DNA from: Robinsoniella peoriensis
Lineage (GTDB): Bacteria > Bacillota > Clostridia > Lachnospirales > Lachnospiraceae
Direction of reading: 5' to 3'
DNA length: 64,000 nt
Assembly (NCBI RefSeq): GCF_000797495.1
Contig: NZ_JTGN01000016.1
Coordinates: 54,282 to 118,281 of the forward strand
Both the position numbers and the translations under genes were made by a program. Under the pieces are notes generated by a model that ran no database searches, had not been told where the DNA came from, and saw nothing but the letters and a program-made list of their open reading frames with translations. This document shows, one piece after another, positions 35,727-44,957 of this stretch (its first letter is position 1; each line of letters starts with the position of its first letter).

Positions 35727-36425
35727 ATGGCCGAAGCATTATATAAACATGTTTTTAGTGACGTAAAGCGCGCTATCTTTGAAGGGGAATACAAGCCCGG
35801 CGATATGCTTCCCTCAGAGAATGAATTAGCCGCAAAATATAATACCAGCAGAGTTACCATCCGCAAAAGTCTTGGAATGCTGGAAAATGAGCGTATTGTA
35901 AAATCATGGCACGGAAAAGGATATTTTGTAATTGAACCGGAACATGCGAAGTTCACGTTTGTTTACGAAGAGCATAACAAAGCACTGGAAAGCAAACTGC
36001 AATATATACGTCTGCTCCACCCGGAAGCAGAAGTTCAGTCAGCACTGCACATTGATCCAAGTCAGCGCGTAGTGTCCATCATGCGGATTCTCTTTAATAC
36101 TAAGAAAAATATGCTTTGTGATTTGATGTATCTCCCATATCAAAAAGGTATGCCTTTAATCGAAATGGAAATTCAGTATGCGGACTTCCCTGATCTGGTA
36201 AAAAATAAAGTATCAACATTTGCAATTCATACAAAAATGGAAATTGGCATAGCAGCCGTAACCGGAGAAGTTGCAAAAAGGCTGATGTTAGAAGAAGGAA
36301 CTTCGGTACTGGTCATCTACCGTTATCTGTATGATGAAATGGAACGGCCGGTTGCCTTTGGAAAACGTTACCTTCATCCGGACTGTGGCCATTTGACAGC
36401 TCATTCGGGATTTTTCCCTGGTTAA
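35727..36425 (+). CDS. GntR/HutC-family transcriptional regulator
   Basis: 232 residues: winged helix (KPGDMLPSENELAAKYNTSRVTIRKSL) and a UTRA effector domain from about residue 75 to the end. It is co-transcribed with the corrinoid protein gene. Palindromes of the GntR type (AACTTGT-4-ACAAGTT) at 38723-38740 and 40107-40124, on the promoters of nearby methyl-transfer genes, are its probable operators. Effector unknown, likely a metabolite of the methylated substrate. Confidence 0.93.
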   Translation: MAEALYKHVFSDVKRAIFEGEYKPGDMLPSENELAAKYNTSRVTIRKSLGMLENERIVKSWHGKGYFVIEPEHAKFTFVYEEHNKALESKLQYIRLLHPEAEVQSALHIDPSQRVVSIMRILFNTKKNMLCDLMYLPYQKGMPLIEMEIQYADFPDLVKNKVSTFAIHTKMEIGIAAVTGEVAKRLMLEEGTSVLVIYRYLYDEMERPVAFGKRYLHPDCGHLTAHSGFFPG

Positions 36426-36430
36426 TATAG

Positions 36431-36463
36431 AAAAGTGCGCTCCATATGCGGGCGCACTTTTTG
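36431..36463. terminator. Bidirectional terminator between convergent genes
   Basis: AAAAGTGCGC pairs with GCGCACTTTTT across an 11-nt loop. It separates the gntR gene from the convergent methyltransferase gene. Confidence 0.85.
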
Positions 36464-37270
36464 CTATTTTTTTATCGGTCCGATACGTCCCTTGCGGTAT
36501 GCTGTATTGTAATTACGGCAGTATTTATCCCTGCATAACAGAGCTTCTGCTGCCAGAAGAGTGGTATAGGTATCCCGGTTTGTAGGATCAATGATAGCGG
36601 AATCCATCCCGGCATTCATGGCAAGGGTGAGGAAATTCAGATTGATCGCTTTACGGTGTGGCATACCAAAGGAAATATTGGACAGTCCAGATGTGGTCTT
36701 AACATCGGGGTACTTTGTTTTAATCCGGTGTATGGCATCCGTAAATACAAGAAGGGAATCATTAACAGCGCTTAAAGCCATAACCAGCGGGTCGATAAAG
36801 ATACGGTCCGGGGTAATGCCGTAAGTGCCTGCTTTTTCAATTAGCTGATCTGCGATGGATGCTTTACTTTCCGCATCATATGGTATACCGTTGTCGTCGC
36901 AGGTCAGAGCCACTACTTTCCATTCATTATCAGTCAGAAGCGGATAGAGGATCCCGCATTTATTTCCTTCGCCGGATACAGAATTTATAATGCCCGGTTT
37001 TTTCACCTTTGGCATGACTGCTTTTAAAATTTCCGGATTGGGGCTGTCAATACAAAGAGGGGTCTCCACAGTATCCTGGACGATTTCTATCAGCCATTCC
37101 ATCACTTCAAGTTCACAGGAAGGATCGGTTCCCGCGCAGATATCCAGATAGTCCGCACCGGCTTCTGTCTGGCGGACTGCAAGATTCCGTATAAAATCTT
37201 CGTCGCGGTTTGTAATAGCCGCGGCAGAAGAGGGGATAGCTCCATTTATTTTTTCTCCAATAATAATCAT
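36464..37270 (-). CDS. Methyltetrahydrofolate:corrinoid methyltransferase-like protein
   Basis: 268 residues forming a single pterin-binding (DHPS-like) barrel: IIIGEKINGAIPS at the start, YLDICAGTDPS, LCIDSPNPE and FIDPLVMAL. This is the AcsE/MtvA-type family, which exchanges methyl groups between methyl-corrinoid protein and THF. It would serve the corrinoid proteins at 35067 and 40168. It is 12 bp downstream of the GPH transporter gene, in the same operon. Confidence 0.88.
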   Translation of the reverse strand: MIIIGEKINGAIPSSAAAITNRDEDFIRNLAVRQTEAGADYLDICAGTDPSCELEVMEWLIEIVQDTVETPLCIDSPNPEILKAVMPKVKKPGIINSVSGEGNKCGILYPLLTDNEWKVVALTCDDNGIPYDAESKASIADQLIEKAGTYGITPDRIFIDPLVMALSAVNDSLLVFTDAIHRIKTKYPDVKTTSGLSNISFGMPHRKAINLNFLTLAMNAGMDSAIIDPTNRDTYTTLLAAEALLCRDKYCRNYNTAYRKGRIGPIKK

Positions 37271-37282
37271 CTTATATCCTCC

Positions 37283-38656
37283 TTAGCTGGCTTTTAAGCC
37301 TGATTCCATTTCAGCAATTTTCTTTTCACTCAGCGGCATAAGCGCGGCAATAACAGCGGCAATGATGAATAAAATGCCGGGTATGAGCAAGACGAGGTTT
37401 TTCAGCCCGGATAACTGGGAAGCAGTCAGACTGGCAGCTGCCGGATCGTATCCAATGGCGTTTAATGCAATTCCGATAATGATAACACTGAATGCAATTC
37501 CAATCTCCACAGGAAGCACATAGATAGACATCACGAATCCATGAGCGGAAAGTCCTGTTTTCCACTGGTGATAGTCAGCCGCTTTGGAATACATTACGAT
37601 TCCGACACAGACCTGAAGGGCGGCGCCAAAATATGCCAGGCAGATGCAGGCGGTGTAAACTACCAGATTGCCCTCTGCAAAAAAGCGGGGAACCAGCATA
37701 CCCACAGCATACATGCACATTGCCAGAATAGAAGAATTTTTCCTCCCAATCAGGCTGCTGATGTGTGGAGAGAGTATGCTGCTGATAAAACACACAACAG
37801 TTGCAGCAGTAGCCACGGTGGTGATTGCTGACATATCGCCCAGAAACCATTTGAAATAATATGCCATGGTAGAAACGTAAATCATAAATCCGAGATATCG
37901 GAAGACTTCAATTAACATACAGCAGATCAGTGGGGGATTTTTAATGACCGTGTCAATCATCTGCCTTACCGTGAGCCGGTCCGAATGATCATCTTTCGAA
38001 TTTTCGTCATAATAAACGTCATAGTCTTTTCCGGCATGAGCTGTAGTGTAATAGCAAACAAGTCCGGTCAATCCAAACAGAACCGCTACACCAAAATACC
38101 CTTTTGCTTCATTTCCCTGACCGATTAAGGCAATCAACGGAAGGCAGATAAGGGAGAAAACAATGTTCCCAACCTGCTCAAATTGTGCAGAACGGGCGGT
38201 GAGCATCATACGTTCTTTATCATTTTGCGCCATTCTTGTCATCAAAGCTCTCTGAGCGCCGCCCGGTTTATCCAACAGTCCATAAGCCAGCAGATACATA
38301 ATGCCGTAATAGATGGCCACAACAATGGGATTACCGGTGATCCTGGAAAAACAAAGTATCGTAAAAAATGATGTAACAGGTACAATATAAAGAATCCAGG
38401 AGCGGTACTTTCCCAGTTTAAATCTTCCATTCTGGACAAATCCCGCAATGATCGGGGTGCAGCAGAAGTCAAAGATCCTGGTACAGGTGAAAACTGTCGC
38501 CATAATACCGGCAGGTACAAGAGCTACATCAGTTACAAAATAGATAAAATAGGTGTTTGCAAGGCTGAACAGCAGGCCGACTCCAAAAGAACCTGCAGCA
38601 AATTGAAAGACCAGTAATTGTGACAGCTTACGGCTTGGTTGCTGTGAGTTGGACAT
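37283..38656 (-). CDS. GPH-type major facilitator transporter
   Basis: 457 residues, 12 predicted membrane segments, with the MelB/GPH-family layout (LSQLLVFQFAAGSFGVGLLFSLANTYFIYFVTDVALVP; FKLGKYRSWILYI). It is probably a cation-coupled symporter for the substrate of the methyl-transfer pathway. A diverged paralogue sits at 43543-44907. Transcribed together with the methyltransferase gene from a promoter region that carries a GntR-type palindrome. Confidence 0.88.
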   Translation of the reverse strand: MSNSQQPSRKLSQLLVFQFAAGSFGVGLLFSLANTYFIYFVTDVALVPAGIMATVFTCTRIFDFCCTPIIAGFVQNGRFKLGKYRSWILYIVPVTSFFTILCFSRITGNPIVVAIYYGIMYLLAYGLLDKPGGAQRALMTRMAQNDKERMMLTARSAQFEQVGNIVFSLICLPLIALIGQGNEAKGYFGVAVLFGLTGLVCYYTTAHAGKDYDVYYDENSKDDHSDRLTVRQMIDTVIKNPPLICCMLIEVFRYLGFMIYVSTMAYYFKWFLGDMSAITTVATAATVVCFISSILSPHISSLIGRKNSSILAMCMYAVGMLVPRFFAEGNLVVYTACICLAYFGAALQVCVGIVMYSKAADYHQWKTGLSAHGFVMSIYVLPVEIGIAFSVIIIGIALNAIGYDPAAASLTASQLSGLKNLVLLIPGILFIIAAVIAALMPLSEKKIAEMESGLKAS

Positions 38657-38722
38657 GAAGGAACTCCCCTTTCAGATTTTCATTAGTTGACGTCTGTTAA
38701 TTAGTAAAGTATAATTCAGTAT

Positions 38723-38740
38723 AACTTGTATTTATAAGTT
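38723..38740. promoter_or_regulatory. GntR-type operator between divergent operons
   Basis: AACTTGTATTTATAAGTT: arms AACTTGT and ATAAGTT with a 4-bp centre, one mismatch. It lies 67 bp upstream of the transporter start codon, in the 235-bp divergent gap. The gap also holds TATAAT at 38825-38830 facing the aldolase gene and an AT-rich dyad overlapping its ribosome site. Confidence 0.6.
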
Positions 38741-38891
38741 GCTTTGTCTAAATCTGATGTTAGCATGTAAGTCGAAAATTGTCAAATAGAAATAGATAAA
38801 CACTACTTATAAATATAAAATTAGTATAATTGCACAAATTTTGCAGATAAATTTGTAGCAATAAACCTTATAAATTTATAGGAGGTATTTT

Positions 38892-39947
38892 ATGTTGGAG
38901 ATGAATGGAAAGCGGGGATTTGAAAGTGATAACTGTTCTTCGGTGCATCCACGTGTAATGCAGGCGCTGATGGATGTCAACTGCGGGCATGTGCCGGGAT
39001 ATGGTTATGATCCGGTGACTGCTGAAGCAGATCGCATTTTTAATCATCTGTTTGACAGAGAAACAGATGTATTTTTTACCTTTAATGGAACGGGAACGAA
39101 CTGTGCGGCCCTTGCGCATCTGGTTACGCCCTGGCAGAGTATCCTGTGTGCAGACAGTGCACATATTAATTCTGCTGAAACAGGAGCCCCGGAACGCATT
39201 GCAAATGCAAAGCTTGTTCCTGTTCCTTCTATAGACGGCAAAATCAGTCCCCGGAGTCTGGAGGATGCAGTAGGAGGATGGCAGAGCGAACATGTTCCCA
39301 AGCCGCGGGTATTGAGTCTGACACAGGTGACGGATGATGGAACGGTATATACGCCGGGAGAGTTAAAGAACCTTTGTAAAATTGCCCATGATCACAATAT
39401 GATTGTACATATGGATGGAGCCAGGCTGGCAAATGCCGTTGCCGCAAACCAAAATGACCTGACCGGAACAACCTGGGGAGCAGGCGTGGATGTACTATCC
39501 TTTGGCGGGACGAAGAATGGTCTGATGTTCGGAGAAGCAGTCGTTTTTTTTGATCATAAACTGGCTGAAAATTTTAAGTACACCAGGAAGAGCTGCGGAC
39601 AGCTGCCAAGTAAAATGCGTTATATAGCAGCTCAGTTCATAGAAATATTAAAAGACGGCCTGTGGCTTGAGATGGCTGGACATGCCAACCGGATGGCAAT
39701 GATGCTGTATGAAAAAATGAGTGGATTACCTGTCTTTCGGACGCCCTTTGTACCACAGGCAAATGAATTGTTCGCCCATGTGGATGAGAGGATCAAATGG
39801 CAGCTATGTGATGCGTTTCCGTTTCAGCATTTCGGACCGGAGCCTGGAATTTCCAGGTTTGTAACTTCATTTGATACAACAGAAGAGGATCTGAATGCAT
39901 TAATTGCGTGTGCGGAAGATTTGACGCATTCCTACGGAAATGTCTAG
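38892..39947 (+). CDS. ltaE: Low-specificity L-threonine aldolase
   Basis: 351 residues, PLP fold type I. The cofactor lysine is Lys208 in SFGGTKNGL, preceded by VHMDGARLANA. It splits L-threonine or allo-threonine to glycine and acetaldehyde. Glycine would feed the gcv operon at 26376-32156 and acetaldehyde the Fe-alcohol dehydrogenase at 42334. Related beta-eliminating lyases share the fold, so substrate identity is likely rather than certain. Start set by AGGAGGTATTTT-ATG. Confidence 0.88.
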   Translation: MLEMNGKRGFESDNCSSVHPRVMQALMDVNCGHVPGYGYDPVTAEADRIFNHLFDRETDVFFTFNGTGTNCAALAHLVTPWQSILCADSAHINSAETGAPERIANAKLVPVPSIDGKISPRSLEDAVGGWQSEHVPKPRVLSLTQVTDDGTVYTPGELKNLCKIAHDHNMIVHMDGARLANAVAANQNDLTGTTWGAGVDVLSFGGTKNGLMFGEAVVFFDHKLAENFKYTRKSCGQLPSKMRYIAAQFIEILKDGLWLEMAGHANRMAMMLYEKMSGLPVFRTPFVPQANELFAHVDERIKWQLCDAFPFQHFGPEPGISRFVTSFDTTEEDLNALIACAEDLTHSYGNV

Positions 39948-40071
39948 AAGGTTTCAGCGCATATTGGAACACATATTTGAATGCATATTTGAAAAATCAG
40001 AAATAAGCTAAAAAAGAGATGTCAATTTTTGTGCAATACTCATAAATCGTATTTCTATATCACATATATCA

Positions 40072-40100
40072 TTGACAATATGACGAGAGTCCATTATGAT
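40072..40100 (+). promoter_or_regulatory. Promoter of the corrinoid/methyltransferase operon
   Basis: TTGACA (40072-40077), a 17-bp spacer, TATGAT (40095-40100): near-consensus. The start site falls inside the palindrome at 40101-40130. Confidence 0.85.
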
Positions 40101-40130
40101 AAAGCTAACTTGTAAACACAAGTTAGCTTT
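40101..40130. promoter_or_regulatory. Perfect palindrome on the transcription start (GntR operator or attenuator)
   Basis: A 13-bp arm AAAGCTAACTTGT and its exact complement flank AAAC. The inner AACTTGT-AAAC-ACAAGTT matches the site at 38723. Followed by GTTTTT, it could also fold as a terminator, but at the very 5' end an operator is more likely. It could in part terminate transcripts from the aldolase gene. Confidence 0.65.
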
Positions 40131-40167
40131 GTTTTTCGTCAATACGATGTTAGGAGGATAAAGGCAA

Positions 40168-40812
40168 ATGATCGATTATGCAAAACTTACGCAGGCTTTG
40201 GGAGATCTGGATGAAGATGCGGTATTTGAGCAGCTGGATCTGATCACGAAGGAAGAAAATGTGGATTCAGAAGCGGCAGTAAAAGCGTGCCAGGATGGTC
40301 TGGCTATTGTAGGTAAGAGGTTTGAAAGCAACGAATATTTTGTGGGTGACCTGATTTATTCCGGTGATCTGATGTCGGATGCATTTGCCCGGCTAAAACC
40401 TTTTATAGCAGGTGATATCAGCGGGAAATTGGGCAAACTTGTATTCTGTACGGTTAAAGATGACCTTCATGATATTGGAAAAAATATTGTGAAATGTATG
40501 TTTGAAACGGCAGGATTTGAAGTCATTGACCTTGGGATCGACGTAGCCCCGGAGACAATTATTGCGGCATTAAAAGAATCAAAGGCAAAGATCCTCGGGT
40601 TATCCGGTGTTCTTACGCTTGCCATCGAGTCAATGAAAAAGACCGTAGAAGCGCTTAATGCCGAGGGAATGCGTGATGATATAAAAGTGATTATAGGAGG
40701 AGCACCGGTTACTGCTGAATACTGTGAACTGGTAGGTGCGGATGCCTGGAGCATTAATGCAGCAGAATCTGTTGAAATCTGCCGGAAGTGGGCAGAGGAA
40801 GTCTACCAATAA
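40168..40812 (+). CDS. Corrinoid (B12-binding) methyl-carrier protein
   Basis: 214 residues: helical cap then B12 domain with D-x-H-x-x-G at Asp99-His101-Gly104 (DDLHDIGKN). Diverged paralogue of the protein at 35067. It is the direct partner of the UroD-type methyltransferase encoded 17 bp downstream, the usual MtvC-MtvB-like gene pairing in acetogens. Confidence 0.93.
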   Translation: MIDYAKLTQALGDLDEDAVFEQLDLITKEENVDSEAAVKACQDGLAIVGKRFESNEYFVGDLIYSGDLMSDAFARLKPFIAGDISGKLGKLVFCTVKDDLHDIGKNIVKCMFETAGFEVIDLGIDVAPETIIAALKESKAKILGLSGVLTLAIESMKKTVEALNAEGMRDDIKVIIGGAPVTAEYCELVGADAWSINAAESVEICRKWAEEVYQ

Positions 40813-40829
40813 GGTGAGGAGGAATTGGC

Positions 40830-42005
40830 ATGACGCAAGATGAGTTAAAAAAATACCGAATTAAATTGTTTCATGATGCGATCCGCATGGAGCAGAAGCC
40901 GGACAGGGTTCCGCATATAGCGAATTTCTGGACATGGCAGATCCTGGATGCAGGGTATACCTTTACGCAAGCAACGCATGACTATGATATCATGCGTGAT
41001 GTTGTTATGAAATTCCATGAAAAATACGGATTTGACGGCTATCAGGAAACCGGAATACGAAATCCTCAAAGAGTAGTGGAAACCCTGGGTACGTCTTTGT
41101 ATACCATAGACGATGAGCGTGAAATTTTTGCCATTAAGGATTTTACCCTGTTTTACACGGAAGAATATCCAGAGCTGATTGCCGATCCCACCAAGTTTAT
41201 CTGGGAAAAGGTACTGCCCAGAAAGTTTGAAAAATTCAGGCCGGATATGGATCCTGCACTGATGCGTCAATGTGCATGGGAGCAGAAAATCTTTTTTGAT
41301 GAATCCTTAAAGAGGAATGATGAACTGGCAAATGTTTACGGCGTTCCAAATTTAATCTGTCCGTTTAATGGTTTTATGTCTCTTGGAATCGAATATCTGT
41401 TTACGGGACTCAGAGGAATTAAAGGGTTATCCATCGACATGAGGAAGGATCCCATCAGAGTAAAAGAGGCATGTGAAGCGCTTGACCGAATCAGCGCCGA
41501 TCCGGTTATTGAAAATGTGCTGAACGATGCGCCGGGCAGCCACCCTGATTTCTGCTTTGATGCTTTAACAGCTTTGCTGGCACATACTATCCTGAACCGA
41601 AAACAATGGGAAATGTTTTACTGGCCGCCGCTTAAGAGACTTTTGGATGGAATTGTGGCAAAGGACAAGACGATTTACCTCTTTGTGGAGGGCGGTATAT
41701 TAAGGTTTGCTGAGTATTTTCAGGATTATCCCAAGGGACATATCTGTATGCTGGTAGAGCAGGATGACATTTTTGAACTGCGTAAGGCACTGCCGAACGT
41801 CTGTGTGATTGGAGGGATGAAAGCAAGTCTGCTGGGCAGCGGAACGAAACAGCAATGTCTTGACTATGCAAAACGTCTGTGTGATGAGCTGGGAAGTGAA
41901 GGTGGATTTATCATGAGCCAGGATAAGATGATGTCGTACCGCAAAGATGCAGATCCCGAAAATCTTTTGGCTGTTTGCGACTTTGTTCGCGAATACCGCC
42001 CATGA
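40830..42005 (+). CDS. UroD-type methyltransferase I (methyl donor:corrinoid protein)
   Basis: 391 residues of the UroD/MtaA superfamily. Its position behind a corrinoid protein gene points to demethylation of a methylated or methoxylated compound onto the corrinoid. The His-x-Cys motif of the four UroD-like proteins at 14371-25972 is absent: the equivalent strand reads YLFVEGGIL. Ether-cleaving methyltransferases of acetogens are known to use varied zinc ligands, so this does not argue against activity, but I cannot point to the metal site. Substrate unknown. GAGGAGGAATTGGC precedes the start. Confidence 0.85.
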   Translation: MTQDELKKYRIKLFHDAIRMEQKPDRVPHIANFWTWQILDAGYTFTQATHDYDIMRDVVMKFHEKYGFDGYQETGIRNPQRVVETLGTSLYTIDDEREIFAIKDFTLFYTEEYPELIADPTKFIWEKVLPRKFEKFRPDMDPALMRQCAWEQKIFFDESLKRNDELANVYGVPNLICPFNGFMSLGIEYLFTGLRGIKGLSIDMRKDPIRVKEACEALDRISADPVIENVLNDAPGSHPDFCFDALTALLAHTILNRKQWEMFYWPPLKRLLDGIVAKDKTIYLFVEGGILRFAEYFQDYPKGHICMLVEQDDIFELRKALPNVCVIGGMKASLLGSGTKQQCLDYAKRLCDELGSEGGFIMSQDKMMSYRKDADPENLLAVCDFVREYRP

Positions 42006-42020
42006 TGAGGAGGAATAAAG

Positions 42021-42209
42021 ATGGCAGCAGAAAATGAAAACAGAAATGAAAACAGAAATGAAAACAGTAGCGAAGAAAAAAAGGTTGACTATACTACATA
42101 TCCGGAAGGTTTTGATGAACTGTTAAAGCATCTGGACTTTCTGCCGGAGGATACGGCAGCCAGGCGCAGGTTCATGATGGGGCTGCTTGATAATCTGGGC
42201 AGACGATAA
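42021..42209 (+). CDS. Small acidic hypothetical protein
   Basis: 62 residues, start preceded by GAGGAGGAATAAAG. The N-terminus is a run of Asn-Glu-Asn-Arg repeats. The rest (DYTTYPEGFDELLKHLDFL, then RRRFMMGLLDNLGRR) looks like a compact helical domain. It lies 15 bp after the methyltransferase gene and is surely co-expressed. No family recognised; it may be an accessory subunit, which is inference from position. Confidence 0.75.
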   Translation: MAAENENRNENRNENSSEEKKVDYTTYPEGFDELLKHLDFLPEDTAARRRFMMGLLDNLGRR

Positions 42210-42333
42210 AGCGTGTTTGAAAATTCATTCCCGCCAGCTGCACGCCCTACTTTGCGGCATATTTGCCCCGAATTCAGGTTACGTAGCCTGGCTGAAATAA
42301 TCATGACGATAGGAACGGGAAGGAGGATTTGTC

Positions 42334-43503
42334 ATGATAAATTATGTTTACCACAATCCGGGTAAAATTATATTTGGAAAAGATTGCGAACTGGAGATCG
42401 GAGAAGAAGTTGCAGGGTATGCAAAGCGTGTTCTCATTGTATTGGGCGGTCCGTTTATAAAGGAAAACGGACTGTATGACCGTGTTGCATCATCCTTGTC
42501 GGAGGCCGGAATCACTTATTACGATCTGGATCACATTGTTCCTAACCCAAGACTAAAGCAGGTCTGTGAGGGGATTGAAATGTGCAGGAAGCATGACATT
42601 GGTTTTGTGCTGGCAATTGGAGGGGGGTCTGCAATTGATACGGCGAAAAGTATAGCAGCAGGCGTTAAATGTGAAGGTGATATCTGGGAGTATTTTGGCA
42701 CGTTTACCAGATTTATCACAGATGCACTGCCGTGCGGAGTGTTGCTGACTCTGCCGGCAACCGGCTCAGAATCATCTAATTGTGCTGTTTTAACAAATGA
42801 AGAAACAGGTTTGAAGCGCAGTCTGTTTTCTGACTACATCATTCCCAGGTTTGCCATGCTGAATCCGGAAATGAGCTATTCCCTTCCTCCATATCAGACT
42901 GCTTGTGGAACGGTAGATATACTTGCACATCTGATGGAGGCTTATTTTACAAATACAGATAATGTGGATTTAACAGACCGGCTTTTAGAGGCTGCCATGA
43001 AAACGGTTATCCACTTTGGACCGCTGTCACTGGAATATCCGGATAATTATGATATTCGTGCAGAGCTTTACCAGGCGGCTAATATTACGAACAATGGAAT
43101 GCTTATGGCAGGCCGGCTGGGAGACTGGGGCAGCCATAATATTGAACATGAAATCAGCGGTATCTATGATATTGCCCACGGTGCAGGACTTGCCATCATA
43201 TTCCCCGCATGGATAAAGTATGTCTGGAAAAGAGATCCGGACAGGTTTGTACAGTTTGCACAACGGGTTTTTGACGTAGCATATGCCGCTCCTAGAAAAG
43301 AGTGGACCATAAAAAGAGGGATTAAAAAGTTAGAAGAGTTTTATAGGGAAATGAATCTGCCGACCCGTTTAAGCGAAGCGGGAATCGGGGATGAAAACCT
43401 GCGAACCATGGCGGAGAAAGCAATGATAGGAACTTCGGCAGTAGGAATGGCATTTCCTTTACAGGAAGAGGATATTTACCAGATTTTAAAATTGGCTTTG
43501 TAG
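42334..43503 (+). CDS. Iron-containing alcohol dehydrogenase
   Basis: 389 residues, group III alcohol dehydrogenase. The NAD-binding GGGSAIDTAKS, the TGSESS loop, and metal-binding GTVDILAHLMEAYF and HNIEHEISGIYDIAHGAGLAI are present. It may reduce the acetaldehyde made by the threonine aldolase, or oxidise an alcohol freed from the methylated substrate. The 124-bp gap before it holds a near-palindrome (CAGGTTACGTAGCCTG) but no promoter I can support. Confidence 0.93.
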   Translation: MINYVYHNPGKIIFGKDCELEIGEEVAGYAKRVLIVLGGPFIKENGLYDRVASSLSEAGITYYDLDHIVPNPRLKQVCEGIEMCRKHDIGFVLAIGGGSAIDTAKSIAAGVKCEGDIWEYFGTFTRFITDALPCGVLLTLPATGSESSNCAVLTNEETGLKRSLFSDYIIPRFAMLNPEMSYSLPPYQTACGTVDILAHLMEAYFTNTDNVDLTDRLLEAAMKTVIHFGPLSLEYPDNYDIRAELYQAANITNNGMLMAGRLGDWGSHNIEHEISGIYDIAHGAGLAIIFPAWIKYVWKRDPDRFVQFAQRVFDVAYAAPRKEWTIKRGIKKLEEFYREMNLPTRLSEAGIGDENLRTMAEKAMIGTSAVGMAFPLQEEDIYQILKLAL

Positions 43504-43542
43504 AACGTATACGTTCTGTAGAATTGAGAGGAGGATCTCAAG

Positions 43543-44907
43543 ATGAGTAATGAAAAACGATTACCCGAATTGACCGTCAGCGCATTTGCCGTTGGTACTC
43601 TGACCGCCAGTCTGTATTATAGCCTGGTAAACAGCTATTTTAATTATTATGTGACGGATATAGCCCTGGTTCCAACCGATGTATTTGGAACGGCCAGCTT
43701 CGTCGTACGTCTGTTGTTTGTAATTATTGTACCGCTTCTGGGTGCGATGGTTCAAAACGGGCATTCCAGATTTGGAAAGTACCGGATGTGGATCTTTATC
43801 GGAGTTCCATTATCACTGGTATTTACAATTTTGTCGTTCACTAAATTTTCCGGGTCTGGAATATTCCTGGCGATATTTTACTCGCTGGCATATACGATTT
43901 CTTCAGGAGCAAGCAGTTTGTGCGGAAATGCACAGATGTCCCTGATGAATGTGATCAGTAAAGATCCGTCCCAGCAAAGGAGGCTGTCTACACGCCGGTC
44001 CCAGTACCAGGATATTGCCAAAATATTATTTTCAGCCACATTTTTGCCCCTCGTATTATTGATCGGCGGAGAGAATCAGGCAAAAGGATATCAGTATACA
44101 GCGATTCTGATTGCCATACTGGCGGCACTTGGCTATCTGGCAACGGCATGGTCAGGAAAAAAACATGACATCTATGATGTAAAAGGAAAAGTTCCCGATG
44201 AAGTGAAAAAATCTAAAATGTCTGCAAAACAGATGCTGGATTGTGTTATTAAAAATCCACCGTTAATATTTATGCTTTTATCTGAAACGTTAAAGTTTAC
44301 GGCATTTATGATTTTCATATCTACATTTGCTTATTATTATCAGTACATATTAAATGATTTCAGTGCAATTACAGTTACCATGACTATCGCTTCTGTCGTA
44401 GCGCTTGGGTCCAGCCTTATCGCACCGGTTATTATTAAAAAGGCAGGTTCTAAGAACGCTGGTATCGTGGCACTGGTATTTTATACAGTGGGAGCACTGC
44501 TGCCGCGCTTTATGCCGCCGAGCGTCACTATGTTTGGTGTCGGCTTTGTACTTATTTATTTTGGTATGTCATTAAATGCATGTGCAGGTCCGATTCAGTT
44601 TGTAAATTCCTCCCTGTATTATCAGGCGAAAACAGGTCTGAATGCAACCGGATTTATTATGTCTCTGTATGTATTCCCCATTCAACTTGGTATTGCCATA
44701 TCAAGCGGTATGGTCAACTGGCTGTTGTCCAGTATGGGATACGTTGCCGGGGCTGCGCTGGAGGGATCACAGCTGGTGAGCCTTCAGAATATAATTCTTC
44801 TGATACCCGGACTAATGCTGCTGGCTGCAGCAATTCTCGTGATAGCTTATCCATTATCGGAGAAGAAGATGGAAGAAATACACGGTAAACTGGGAAGTAA
44901 TATGTAA
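43543..44907 (+). CDS. GPH-type major facilitator transporter
   Basis: 454 residues, 12 membrane segments, same layout as the transporter at 37283-38656 (VNSYFNYYVTDIALVPTDVFG; RFGKYRMWIFIGV), so the two are paralogues. Last gene of the corrinoid operon. Two transporters in one island suggest either two related substrates or uptake plus export. Confidence 0.88.
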   Translation: MSNEKRLPELTVSAFAVGTLTASLYYSLVNSYFNYYVTDIALVPTDVFGTASFVVRLLFVIIVPLLGAMVQNGHSRFGKYRMWIFIGVPLSLVFTILSFTKFSGSGIFLAIFYSLAYTISSGASSLCGNAQMSLMNVISKDPSQQRRLSTRRSQYQDIAKILFSATFLPLVLLIGGENQAKGYQYTAILIAILAALGYLATAWSGKKHDIYDVKGKVPDEVKKSKMSAKQMLDCVIKNPPLIFMLLSETLKFTAFMIFISTFAYYYQYILNDFSAITVTMTIASVVALGSSLIAPVIIKKAGSKNAGIVALVFYTVGALLPRFMPPSVTMFGVGFVLIYFGMSLNACAGPIQFVNSSLYYQAKTGLNATGFIMSLYVFPIQLGIAISSGMVNWLLSSMGYVAGAALEGSQLVSLQNIILLIPGLMLLAAAILVIAYPLSEKKMEEIHGKLGSNM

Positions 44908-44909
44908 TG

Positions 44910-44957
44910 AAAATGCCGATCCGCAGGAGAATATTCCATGGATCGGCATTTTTTATT
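44910..44957 (+). terminator. Terminator of the methyl-transfer operon
   Basis: AAAATGCCGATCC pairs with GGATCGGCATTTT, followed by T residues. Confidence 0.9.
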
